Source: Sclerurus mexicanus
Taxonomy: Eukaryota > Chordata > Aves > Passeriformes > Furnariidae
NCBI GenBank assembly: GCA_013396755.1
Contig: VWZF01000445.1
Coordinates: forward strand, 178,512-242,511
Direction of reading: 5' to 3'
Length of the DNA: 64,000 bases
Shown here piece after piece: positions 11,736 to 22,835 of this stretch. Numbering within the stretch: position 1 is the stretch's first letter; the number at the start of each line of letters is the position of its first letter. The notes below the pieces were generated by a model that saw nothing but the letters and a program-made list of their open reading frames with translations, was not told the origin of the DNA and made no database searches. The position numbers and the translations under genes are program-made.

Positions 11736-13796
11736 CCACCTATTTAGACACCTAAACAGGTGACCATATATCCTGTCAAGAGCAGTGGAAAAAAATGAAC
11801 TTTCTCCACAGCCAATTTAGAGCACCTAAATTAAAACTCCTAAAGATAGCTGTCACAAATGCTTCCAAGAAAGTCTAGCAAATAACATCTCCTTATGATG
11901 GCCAGCTCTTTCAGCATACTGGTGTCCAAAATTTGGCTGCCCTAATTGTACTCATTCTACTCCGGTCTCCATTAATATACATAGCTGGGAGTACATACAG
12001 ATCAAAGGATCAGGCATTCAAATACAAATTCAAACCGTCAATACTTAATTTCCTCGAAAGCCAATGACTTGAAATAACAGGCATATTCTCACCATGAAAA
12101 ACAAACCTGTGCTTGTTATGAATCTTCAGTAGACCCTGAGTCAGTAAGAGACAGCATCATTCCACAGGCTTTAAAGGTGCTGTGATTTAGAACAGGAAGC
12201 TTTAAAATCAAAACCACACATTATACAGATAAAAAATATTTTCCAAACAGTGTAACAACTTTACACATTGAAAAAGCTGTCAGAGATGCCATATGGATCA
12301 CTGACTTACTTGCACCTGTAGAAACAGAAGTCCTGCAAATGATCTCTGAAAACTATAAAGCCATATTTTATCTAAAAGTGTTTGAATTCCTTCTTAAGAA
12401 AGACCACATTCTACAGATTTGCTGTCCCGCACACCTAAGTTACAGCAGTTGTTTGTGATTAACTACACTTCCCAAGTAAAGCTATTTCAAAGGTATTCCA
12501 GTTCTCCTCTTAAATTTGCTCGCAAATCACAGACTATCACCTCCTTGGTGGTGCCACTATAAATATAGGACTACACTGTGAAACAAATAAAAAATTAATC
12601 CAATTAAAAACTCAAGGAGTTGTTAAGACCAGGAAAGTGTCTGAGCTGAGTTTTAATGCTCAATAATTTATATTTCCATATGGATAATGCAGTCCTACAA
12701 GAACTGTCAGCAAATCTGAGAGGTTAGTGGAACCTCTTTACTCAGTGTTACAGCTAAAGATCTTATTAGCACCAAACTATAGCTGAAATCACAATGAGTT
12801 TGCAAGTAAATGTAAAAAATATTTTTGCCCAAGGATATTCTTACAGGATAGGGTCTATAATCAGGATAGTGCTATGCTACATGTAAAAACAACCCATGCA
12901 AGTCAAAAATCTAAGTTATGTATTTAGGTCATTTGTTTATGTGTTTGACTTCAATTTATCTATTTTTACTAAAACATCTTTTCTTGAAGACTCATTTCAA
13001 GGAAGCAATTTTCCTAAGTCTAACTTTTTCCTTTTGAGTGTTATCTGAAAAGCTTTTACAAGTGCAGCCTGGTCTTTTCAAGAACTGAGTGTTTATTCTA
13101 GGCTAGGGCCTTAAAGGGCAAACCTGTCAGCTCATTGCTGTTTCATGTTTTGTTAGTGGTCCTAGAAATTTTTTGGTGATAAACTACTGCAGACTCATGT
13201 CAATTTAAGCGTTTAACTATTTTTTTTTAGGAACAGGCAAAATACACTTGTTTCAAGACGTTTATGACAGCAGTTTAAAAACAAATGTCTGAAATACACT
13301 AAAACAAGAAACAAAGTATAATCATGCGAGAACATACATTTCAAATAACAATCTGTTTTGTTACCTATCCAGCACATATACTGTTACTGAAGTTACACAG
13401 CCTGCATGCAGTGAGCATGGAGGACTAAAGCAACAGTTAAGATCTTTTCTCTAAATTATTCAAGTGATCTCTCCTATCACCTTCTGCCCCACCCTCAAGC
13501 ATCACAGTACTACTGCAGTTACTCCCCATTTTAAAAACAATCATCCAAGACCACCACTTCAGAAGTCAGTGAGCAGCCAGCAAGAATTTAAAAGTAACTA
13601 CAGTAACTGGCAAGAATTTAAAAAACGTATCTATCTGCCTGTCAAATCTGAACTGCAGGTTCTTCTGACCCCCCGAGACACAGTCACTTTAAACAGAAGG
13701 ATGACAAGACAAACACCAAAAGGACAAATACCGTCACCGCAGAAACTCTGCATTGGTCTCTCTCTTTCCTCCGCTCGCTAAGGAGCAAGTCCTAAC

Positions 13797-13850
13797 CTTG
13801 CGACTAATTGTTGTGAGCTGGCCCGAGTCCACACCGTTCAGGATCAGCAT
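13797..13850 (-). CDS. candidate first coding exon of a minus-strand gene
   Basis: The minus strand has an ATG at 13,850-13,848 followed by 18 codons, MLILNGVDSGQLTTISRK, ending exactly at a donor-like site (CGCAAG|GTTAGG). Base -3 relative to the ATG is G, a fair translation context. An in-frame TGA lies eight codons upstream, so this ATG would be the true start in that frame. The segment lies just downstream, in the leftward direction, of the CpG island, where a first or second exon is expected. An acceptor-like AG (CTTCCTCTGACAG) about 65 nt upstream of the ATG would allow a separate non-coding first exon inside the island. I do not recognise the N-terminus in any family. Confidence 0.4.
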
Positions 13851-14557
13851 CACTTGAAGCAGCCTGGCTGCGTATCAGCTGGAGCCGATTCAGGTAGAAG
13901 CTGCACTGTCAGAGGAAGCTTTTTCTCTCCAGATGGGAGTCTGGTCGCAAACTAGCACACGCACTGTGGGCTCCTAGGAACTCACGGAGCAAGCACAACT
14001 GACTGTGTAGGTGTACTGTTTACACAGACCCGAACCAACACAGTAGTAGGGGAAAAATTAACATAACTGAAGCCTTCTACGGCCTGGGACGCAAGCGGCT
14101 CCAATTTCCAGCCGCTCTCATTATCCCGGGCTGGGAAAGCTGACACGCGTCCTGCCCCACAAGGGCAGGCGCACAGGCGAGCGGGAAGCCCGCGCTGCGC
14201 GGAACCGGGGGCGCTCCCGGCAGCGCCGCCGAGCACAAAGCTGCGCCCCTGAGGAACGTCCCTGCGGCTTCCCGAGCATTGCGAAACCGCGGGCAGCCCC
14301 GTCCTGCCGGGACAGCGGCACCGGGCGGGGACACGGGGGACACACCGCGGGGGGGACACACCGCGCTCGGCCGTCCTGCCCGCCCCGGGCCGGGGAACTC
14401 GGCGTGACAGTAACCAGACACCGCTCTGGAACAAAAGCGGCCGAGCCGGCGGCCCCGCAGGCAGGTTACGCCGTCCCGGGAAAGCGGGCGGAAGGGGAGG
14501 GAGCGCGGCGGGAGCAGCCCGGTCCCGGGAGCACGGCCCGGGCCCCGGAGCCGGCCG

Positions 14558-14564
14558 TGAGTCA
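14558..14564. promoter_or_regulatory. AP-1-type TGAGTCA element in the CpG island
   Basis: A TGAGTCA heptamer, the consensus bound by FOS/JUN dimers, lies within the island. One exact heptamer in 740 bp could be chance, and occupancy is unknown. Confidence 0.25.
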
Positions 14565-14619
14565 GTGCCCCGGCAGGGAGGGCGCGCAGGGGCCGCGCTC
14601 GCCCCGAGCCCCGGCCCGN

Positions 14620-14743
14620 GCGGGGCTGAGGGCACAGGGGGGGCCGCGGAGCGGGGCTGAGGGCACACAGGGAGCCGCGGAGCGGGGCTGAGGGCACCCC
14701 CTGGGCCGCGGAGAGGGGCCGAGGGCACCCCCTGGGCCGCGGA
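14620..14743. repeat. GC-rich minisatellite, four 31-bp units
   Basis: Units at 14,620-14,650, 14,651-14,681, 14,682-14,712 and 14,713-14,743 all follow the pattern G[C/A]GGGGC[T/C]GAGGGCAC, a variable 8-9 bases, then CCGCGGA. The period is exactly 31 with only substitutions between units. An ambiguous base (N) sits at 14,619, immediately before the first unit. The array lies inside the CpG island and may vary in copy number between individuals. Confidence 0.92.
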
Positions 14744-15410
14744 AGGCACGGAGGGTCTGTTTAGAGTCCACAGAAGCGCGAACGGAGGAAGCTGGGAGGC
14801 GGGAGGGATGTGCGGGATATGGCCAGGCAAAGGGGGAATTAGGGGGTAGGAATTTGTTTTTCTAGCAGTACCGTTTAAGTAGTAGTTTGACTGCGTGACT
14901 AGGAGTTGCCTCAAAGAAGGAAAGTCATGCTTCCACAGGCCAGGAGACATGAAAATAAAGCAGTCATAAAACCCCCCCCCGGGTTCTGAAAGCAGCCCTG
15001 ATTTTACTTTTTCTCCTTAGCTTCTAGCTAGTACACGAACAGCTGACTTGAACTCACAATGAATGTGGAGTTACATGATTCTTTTAAAATGTTAAGCACT
15101 GTGATAAACACCCGTCCTTCAGCAACATCAGATGGCTTGGCTGGTGCTGGGGAACCCTTGAAACATTAGACCAGCAGCCGAAGGTGGGTGGGCGACGGTG
15201 TCAGCTTCGTGCTGTCGAAGCCAAACTTTCCAGAACTGTTTGAGAAGGCCACTTATTTTTCCACAACCCCCACTGTCCCAAAGCATTTCTAGATTTTGAC
15301 AGGTCATGTGCTTCGTTCCATCCTTGAAAACAGTTAACATTCTTTAAATATTTGTTGGTTGGGGTTTTTTTTTTGAGTGGGAGGAATGGCAAGAGCGCTA
15401 GTAATTAAAA

Positions 15411-15434
15411 ATGTGTGTGCGTGCATGCACACAC
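15411..15434. repeat. alternating purine-pyrimidine tract (Z-DNA-prone)
   Basis: Twenty-four consecutive bases strictly alternate purine and pyrimidine (TG/CA/CG steps) and include the palindrome GTGCATGCAC. Such tracts favour left-handed DNA under negative supercoiling. It lies about 620 bp from the CpG island. Confidence 0.8.
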
Positions 15435-17412
15435 TTCTGCGATGAACACGGGCCACTTCTGTTTCTGCTTGGTTGCGTTTTTGATCCTACTTTATATTCC
15501 TGTAAGCATAAATACCTATCTACAAAGAGCTACAAAAGAGTGGATAGGCAGTTGCTCACGATGAATCAGACTTCAGCTGGTCCTACAGAGACTTCCAGAT
15601 CTGCAGTAAAAGGTCATAGTTGAATGAACACTTGTAGCCATCACCACTGCCAGGAGAAGCAGCTGTGCCCTCCCCTTGTTCACTGCGGTTGGGTCTGGCC
15701 CTTGCATCAGCCTCTCTTTTCAAGTGGTGCAATTGCTTGTCCTGCCATGTGGTGAGTTAGACCAGGGAATAGATTACATCAAAACTAACCCTATCATTTT
15801 TACCTTCTGTTGTCCTCAAAAAAACCCCACCAACCAACCCTGTGAAAGGTTGAAGAGAGGTCAGGACCACTTCCTTCAAACATGGTCAAATTGTGGAACT
15901 TTGGCTCGTTAATGGTATAAAATTTAGAACAAGGCAATAGAAAACTGATAATTCAGTAGTGCTTGGCAGCCTTTATGCATAGTGTTAATAGCAAGGAATA
16001 AGCTTGTGTAGTCTGATCAGCACCAGGTCACTTCAGTCTCAAACTGGCTGCTGGAATGTTGAACAGAAAACTCACTTTTACAGCACTCGTACATTACGTG
16101 CTTGACACAAAAAATCAAGACTTTTAAAAACAATCCTTGAGTTCATGTAAAAATCCATGATGTTAAATAAGTTACGTTCCATCCCTCTGGAAATATGAGT
16201 TAGATTCCCTCACAGGGATAATTTGCATGACTGTATCAAAGCTCATGCATTTGTTCCTGCATCAACTACAGAGTCAGCTATGTACATCTGAGATGTGCCA
16301 TTAGGGAGAAGAACCTGGGCAGCTGAAAGGTGGCGATCACAACAGGAAGACTATCCCAAACTTAAGCTTGCATTTCACATAGTTCAATGAGTCCCTCTTT
16401 ATAAAAGACTTCCTTCCTCTAAATAAAAAACTCCATGATATCCTCTTTTCCTTTCATAGTTGTCTAGTTCTTTCTTCCGATAGGAATGTATTCTAAATTA
16501 CCTGTTTCAAATAAAAACTCTTCTTGGAAGGAGAGCGAGTGTCATGCTTTGGTTAGTGTCTAAATTTTTTTCACTGGTCATCTTTTGTCCTTCCCTGTAT
16601 GCATCCTACAAATCCAAAATAAAGCAAGGGCAAAGACCTTACATACTAGCATATAAGAGGGCTGGAAACAATAGAAATCTGACCTTTTCTCAGGCACTGA
16701 AGTACCAAGTGTAGGTACAAGTATGCCATTTCATTGTTTGGGGGTTTGAGTATTATCACACTACACATTTAAATTTTATATAGGAGAAAGATGCATCAGG
16801 ATTTTAACAGGAGCTACTATGGGAGAACAGACTTCAGGGCAAGAAAATCATCTGGAAATTGTCTCCCAAGGGAAGACAAACATATCAGTTGATCTCTGGG
16901 AGATGCAGGGGATTCTGACTCAAATCCTGCTAGGCTCAGAGTTGGATCATCCTCCCAGCAAGAGGTAAGATGCTGAAGATATTTTGCCTGAAGACAGTAG
17001 CTCCTATTTTTCATTCCTCTTGTCTCAGGCCGAAGCAAGGTAATGCTTTCACCTGTGGCAGCAGACCTCTCCTCTTACCCACTTTCCCTCTAGGCACAGC
17101 CATCACTGCTTGACTGTAGTCACTGCTGATACCTGTCTGTCACCAGACTCAGTTGTGGGGATTGATTTCACCTCTGCATAAGTGGTTGCAATCATATTGC
17201 ATCCACACAGATGTTTTACATGTATTGCACATAAACCAAAATTTGATCATGTTTGTTACGAAAAGGGTAGCGAAATGACAGTGCTGTATAAAATCCCATT
17301 AACCTGTCATATGAATTAGATGGGCTTCCCATGCTGCACCATTTTTTTTCTTGCTTCCAACAAATCTCACTACAATGTCACCTGGTTGCAAGGGAGGCAT
17401 CAGTTTAATAGG

Positions 17413-17457
17413 ACTCACCTATCAAGATGCCCACAGAAGGCATCTTGATAGGTGAGT
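17413..17457. repeat. perfect 19-bp inverted repeat with 7-nt loop
   Basis: The left arm ACTCACCTATCAAGATGCC (17,413-17,431) and the right arm (17,439-17,457) are exact reverse complements, separated by CACAGAA. The right arm ends in ATAGGTGAGT, which contains a perfect splice-donor consensus on the plus strand. The left arm therefore carries the same motif on the minus strand. The stem is shorter than a typical pre-microRNA stem. Confidence 0.95.
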
Positions 17458-19479
17458 GGCAGAAATTAGGGAAGCTTACTTATGGTTGGTAGTATCTATT
17501 GCTTTGCCTGGCTTTGAAATAGTACCTACTTAGGCTTTGCAATTAAGGCAAAATTAATCACAGAGTTAGTAAGTCACCATAGTCATGCCCAAAAAATAAT
17601 AAGACAGAATTAGTTTTCTAATATTGCTATCAGAATAATATTTGAGAAGCTGAACTTGCAATTTTAAAATACACATAAAAGTGGGGAAAAAACAAAGGAA
17701 ACTATGGCAACAAAACCCACAGTCTGACACTCATCTAGAAGGTCTAGTAGTGTATAAGGTGGGAATTATAATGCAGTATCTTCTGAATAGAATATGAAAT
17801 AGTAAATGCAGTGCCAAAGTGTGAAATTCCACTTCAAGTATTACAACCATAGTACTGAGGTATATAATTTGAATTTAATGCACGGGAAAATAAACAGAAG
17901 GTACTGTCCAAATTTACATGAGAAAACCTCCGAAGAGTTCAAAAAATCAATACCATTTATTTGTATAACTAGTAGACAAAGAGTCTCTTACTCTCAAGAC
18001 ACCTGGATTCAATTCCTAGCAGATCACAAAAAACAATTATGTAATTTATTCAGTCACTTCTTATAGATGAGATTCAACTAAGGAGACTTAGTCTTTCTTC
18101 ATGATGTTTTCAAAAGTGTGAAGAGGCCTCGATTGGAGGAGTGTAAATACATCCTGCCAAAATGAAGCCTTAGTGCTAATTAGAACTGGTTGCTCTGTGC
18201 TTTAGTTGCAAATACAAAGAACATCTCCTTAACCTCATTGAGTTACTGAAAGGATGGTTTCATTGATGTTTGGAAAGCTGACAAAGACCAGGGGAAGAGA
18301 GTCAAAGTGCTGCAAGAAGTTTCCAGATGGTGTGAGTTGTCATAGCAGAGACACCAGAAGGATTTACTGTACAAGCCAGGGTTAGAGAGAATTATAATCA
18401 ATAATTATAAAGGAAAGAACTGAAATGAATGTCTAACGTGTATTAAGACTTAACCTGACCTTTCAAACAACATCTGCTGGAGGGTGCTTTCACCATTACA
18501 GGCCCCTGGATGATGAAATCCTACAGGAATGCAAACATTTCCTGCATTTTCCTCTGGCAGGCTCTTCTTTGAAGTTCTAATCCTGCAAGTGTAGTAGAAG
18601 ATGTGAGAATGACAATAAGAACACTTTTAAATCCTATATAAATTAGAGATACAGTGTCTGACTCACTGCTTAAAACTAGCTTTTCTGGATGTATGTGTGT
18701 TTACATAAAATTGCACCGAAAGGGTAAGGCATAATGCATCAGGCTCAATGGTACTACTTCTCTGAGTTTTATCTGTGGTCAGTATACTAGCAGGAAATAA
18801 TTGTGCCTGTGGTTTCTATATCCTGAGTGGAAATCTGGAATTCAATAAAATACAGTCTCATTACAGCATACCTGTCTCCAACATGTGTTCTCATTTTAGT
18901 GTCTCTGTACATACAGATAAATCACATTTATCTTCTGAATGACAAAGCTTATCCTGTTCACCACAGAGTATAAGAAACCTTTTGCTGAGCTTTGAAATCT
19001 TACATGGAAACCTGCTATCAAATACTGAATACAGGTTGTCACCCCATTACAGTGGAACATTGAGAGGCAGATCAGAATTTCAGATTATGGCACTTTGCGA
19101 CAAAAAGGAAATGATGGAGTATGAACAAGGATCAGTCTTTGAGGGTTGGGGTTCTCCTGGATTAAATATGATACAAGATAGCTGTTAAAAAAAAAAAAAT
19201 CAAAGAGAGAGAAAAAAGACACACAGGTGCTAGAGGTAGAATATGATATTATACAAGATAATATAGCAATAAAACTTGTCAGCTTCACAAGTCACTGTCT
19301 AGAGGAGGCCATAGCATTACATATACCCTACCTCCCCCAGACCTAGGAGTTTAAGGGTCACATACCTTTTCATTATTGTTATCAAATTAGGTCTGATTTA
19401 AAGAGCCTACTGACAAGCAAAGCATAGTTTATCTCACTTTTTTTTGGATTTAACTTTACTACCTACATTTCCTGATTTT

Positions 19480-20050
19480 ATGTCTTCACAATTAGATAGT
19501 TTTAATGTCCTCACCCATCTCTTGATCTCTTTGAAAGTGATACACCAAATCATCTACTCCAACAATCTTGTTCTTCACTTCCGTTTATAGATTATCCAGC
19601 ATCTTGTAGCCAAGAACCCCTTTTAAATCTAGGAAGCTTCACTTTCTCTTTACTGGTCCTTAATTATACTGAACAGGATTCTCCTGACTGAGCTAACGGC
19701 TGCCCTTTATCCTGCTTGACAACTGAGCTGATGCTCATTCCTGGCAGTCTGCTGATATTTTCCAAAATACCTGCTGTTGAAGTGATCACACCTAAAAATG
19801 CGGTTTGCTACCTCTACTGGTTTGTAAGATCCATGTGTTCTCTCAAGACAGTTCACTCACTTTTCTGTCAGCATCTCACCTTTGCGCTTTGACTTTTTTG
19901 TAGAGAATGAAGCAGTGTCATTCAGAGGGGGGGTCTCCAGGTTTGTGATTGTGTCCAAAAATGTTCTCCAGTGATCCATAAAACTTGTTACATCACCAAA
20001 TGTAAATCAATAAGGATCATAATTGTGCATGTTGTGCAACAAGCTGTATA
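19480..20050. other. pyrimidine-rich non-coding block
   Basis: The plus strand is enriched in C and T, with many TCTC and CCTT words and few long A runs, and frames are broken by stops. No repeat family is recognised. It directly abuts the coding remnant at 20.1-20.7 kb and may be part of the same old insertion. Confidence 0.35.
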
Positions 20051-20145
20051 TAAGTAGTATTTTTCCCAACTCCCTGGGTGATGTCTGCTGTTCCAGTGCC
20101 GCTGGGGAATTCCTGATGTGAGCCCTGGCCCCCTTCATAATTCAG

Positions 20146-20651
20146 TTATGTGATGGATTTGCACTCCAATGTGTTGTTGATGTGTGAGAAAGGAACTTCG
20201 CTGATGATTGACTTCTCCTGAAGTATTTCTTCAGCACTCAGTATGAACTGGGGGTTAACAAACTCCAAAGCATACTGGCACCCTTCCTTGTGTCCCACAG
20301 GTGATTTATGGGTGAAAAGGTGCCTGTTCTAGATACAGGTATTTCAGATCCCCAGCAATCATTTCAGCACCATCCAATGGCACAGTTCCACAGTGAGTGC
20401 ACATTTCTATCCCCCAAATTCAGCACTTACTGAAGGGAAGCATGAACATGATGGAAGTCAGCTCATTGTCTGGAAGCAGTGAAGAGAAACATGTTAGATG
20501 GAGCAAACCCAGTCCCCTTATGAGCACCTCACCCTGTCCTGGCTGTGTTGGCTGACTTTGTCCTGTTTGATGGAGCAAAGATGTCCTCAAGGCCTTGCTC
20601 CAGAGTCACAGCCTTGCCAAAAGGAGTAGCTGGATGAGGGAGTGGCAACAC
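20146..20651 (-). pseudogene. degenerate coding remnant, unidentified protein
   Basis: Three open segments follow one another on the minus strand: 20,651-20,529 (40 codons, including FGKAVTLEQGLEDIFAPSNR), 20,404-20,306 (32 codons, including MCTHCGTVPLDGAEMIAGDL) and 20,328-20,146 (60 codons, including YALEFVNPQFILSAEEILQE). The second and third overlap by 23 bases in different frames, as after a single-base indel, and each ends in a stop. The composition is protein-like rather than repeat-like, with a Cys-X-X-Cys pair and amphipathic stretches. I see no splice-site logic joining the pieces, so a decayed retrocopy or fragment of an old transposon protein fits best. I cannot name the parent. 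Confidence 0.35.
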
Positions 20652-20719
20652 TTATCCAGTACTGCAGAGCAGCTGAAGGCTGTGTTAAGATGTGGTCCCT
20701 TATTTAGAACTTTGGTGTT

Positions 20720-21859
20720 GCAAAATGCAACAGGTGTCAGGAACTGTAAAGTCTGTGCTATCTGAGCTGTCAGATAGCTTAAGCTAAGAAGAGGTATGGA
20801 CTTGACTTACTACTAGATCAGGCAAGATACTGTAGGTCATTCTCCAGTAAATGCAAAGGAAGGTAATCTAAGATGTAGCATGAAATGGAAAGAGTATGCT
20901 GAGCATAGAAGATAGCTCTTTAAACAAGGAAGAGGAAAAAGAGCAGAACAGTAGGAGCATATAGGGAGCAGTCGTGTCTTGGAAGTGATCCTATATAAGA
21001 ATTTTTGTGTCAATATTTAGTGAATCACAGGAAATTGTAAAGGCTGTTGTGTTAACAGTGATAAGCCATAGAGATACTCTAAACATTCTGCCAATATTTT
21101 GTTTTTTAAAGTCACTTGATACAAGATTAATGAAACATTCAGGATCTCATTAAACCCACTACAACCAGATAAAATTTCCAATGGGTTCAGCTAACTGTTT
21201 GCAGTAAGAAACAAATGTTCAGCTCATGAGTAGACCTACAGGTTAATAGAGTCTTTAGTATTACATCACCTGAAACAGTAGAAAGGATTAAATGAGTTCT
21301 CAGGATTATATTTCTCCTCTACTGATTCACTTTCAGCAAAACTGAAACTTTGTCTGACTTCAAAGAAGCTATTTTAAAAATCACAATTTTCAGGAAGGAA
21401 TGACGTTATTTTGCCTGCTTCACCAGAGTGAATGCTCCTCTGCTGTGCATAAATGAGCTGCTTGCCCTAGTTGAACAAAAGCTGCCATGAAGGCTTTGAT
21501 CAGTATTGACAGTGTTCCTGCAGTATTTCGGTGTCTCATTCCCTTTTGCTTTCTAGAACCATTACTAATGACGTTGGTTAAGAGAGAGTGTAAATTGCAG
21601 TAAGATGGTTATCTCCAGAGAGTGCTGAATCAGTCTGTTGCAAGGATTCCTTAATTATTAATTTCATTGCTACAGTTTGGTTTTTTTGGTTTGATAATTT
21701 CTCAGGACAAAGAGATTCTTTATTAGCAAAGCACCACTTGTCTGTATGATGAGTATGTACACTTTAATTTACAGAAACATCTTTTACATTAGTGACACAT
21801 CAATGCTCTTGTTTAAAGGGTAACATTCCACACTGAATTTATTTTTCCTTGTAGACAAG
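20720..21859. other. non-coding, nothing recognised
   Basis: AT-rich DNA with no open frame of note, no recognisable repeat and no clear splice-site pairing. Confidence 0.5.
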
Positions 21860-22830
21860 CAGGAAATATGTCACTGATTTCCTTCCAGCCAGCTCTGACG
21901 GCCTTTTTCAGTCGTCTTAATCCTCTGTACATTTCTTCTTCTTCTCCGTTTTATCTTCTGAAGGCAGACCTGGTTATTTTAACTTCATTCCTGTGTTTCT
22001 TTCAAGGTATTCTTCATCCTTCTCATGGAACTTGAAGCTGGCACTTGGCAGAAGATTGCCTGCTTTTCCTGCAATACATTGAGTGGATCTGAGGTGTCCA
22101 CCCACCTCATGTATATCTATTTCCTCCCTTACCACAACTCCTCTTTCCTGCCCATTCATCATTATTTTTAATTAACTCTGTATTTTATGCTGTGCATCTA
22201 AAACTTTGCTTCCCCTTTTCACACCTAAACCCTTTCTCTTAATAATTTCCCACTTGCCGTACAAGAAACCAACCTCTCTAATCCTCCTTGTCGAGTCATC
22301 AGCTTCTCATTAAATCATGTACCTTCAGGAACTGTGTATTTGCAATTCAGCATTTCCTTCCTGTCTGTTGCCACTGCCGGAGTTGTGGTCCTGTTGCTGC
22401 AAAGTTCTCATCACCTCTTGTCTCATCACTCACTGACAAAGCCAGGCTGCTCCCATCTCTCTCGGTATTTCCACACTTCTTTCTGCTTCTTAGCCAGGTT
22501 CAGCTTTGTGGTTTAGTAGAACTCACTCTTGGCTTATTTCACTTTTCTCCTTTTCTCCTTTACCTTGTTCATGGGCCTGTACACTTATGCACTTCCTTTT
22601 CTACTGTTTCTCAGCCTCATGCATTTTTTATGTCACTTTGTGCTTCAGGCTTCTCATGAAGAAAGCCCTGCTCTTCCACAAATCCCCAGAAGATACAAGT
22701 CTTCTTGTATCCACCTTAACAGTGTCTCTCAGCCACTGTCCCAGAAAGTCTTTCTTTTTCCAAGTTAGAAAACTCTTCAAAGCACTGTGTTTTTTGTACT
22801 GTCAAAAAGAAGAAGCTTTGCCACCTCCAC
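21860..22830. other. ~1 kb pyrimidine-rich block with open plus-strand frames
   Basis: The plus strand is unusually rich in C and T over about 970 bases, for example TTTCTTCTTCTTCTCCG near 21,930 and CTTTTCTCCTTTTCTCC near 22,545. Overlapping plus-strand frames of 123, 109 and 79 codons run through 22,288-22,835 in different phases. They encode mostly Ser, Leu, Phe and His, as expected for translated pyrimidine tracts. I do not regard these as genes. The block may be an old repeat or a transcribed non-coding unit. Confidence 0.35.
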
Positions 22831-22835
22831 TTTGA

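Larger units (their letters stand above)
1151..13780. other. mostly non-coding DNA, probably introns of a minus-strand gene
   Basis: This 12.6 kb is AT-rich with no long open frame. It contains the small candidate minus-strand exons listed separately, one old CR1 fragment, two A-rich tracts and a 60-bp tandem duplication. The rest shows nothing I can name. Reading it as intronic depends on the CpG-island promoter at its right end driving leftward transcription, which is inference. Confidence 0.4.
14050..14790. promoter_or_regulatory. CpG island, probable promoter
   Basis: About 740 bases of very high GC with dense CpG dinucleotides stand out from the AT-rich flanks. CpG islands of this size usually mark constitutively active vertebrate promoters. 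Leftward (minus) transcription is suggested by the candidate coding exon at 13,797-13,850, and rightward or bidirectional transcription cannot be excluded. There is no TATA box at an obvious position. The long ORFs here (up to 322 codons on the minus strand, overlapping others in several frames) come from GC-rich, stop-poor sequence. Confidence 0.85.
15000..19479. other. non-coding DNA right of the CpG island
   Basis: AT-rich sequence with no open frame over about 86 codons and no splice-consistent exon chain on the plus strand. It contains the alternating purine-pyrimidine tract at 15.4 kb and the 19-bp inverted repeat at 17.4 kb. A run of about ten C bases sits just before it, near 14,972. 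I see nothing else to annotate. Confidence 0.5.

Noticed and set aside
13982..14950. 322-codon minus-strand open frame, with 206-, 95-, 74- and 69-codon frames overlapping it
   Set aside because: All lie in the CpG island, where GC-rich sequence has few stop codons in any frame. The translation is low-complexity Pro/Arg/Ala/Gly and runs through the minisatellite and an N.
17413..17457. Hairpin as a microRNA precursor
   Set aside because: The stem is only 19 bp and perfectly matched. Animal pre-microRNAs have longer, imperfect stems with flanking pairing, which I do not see here.
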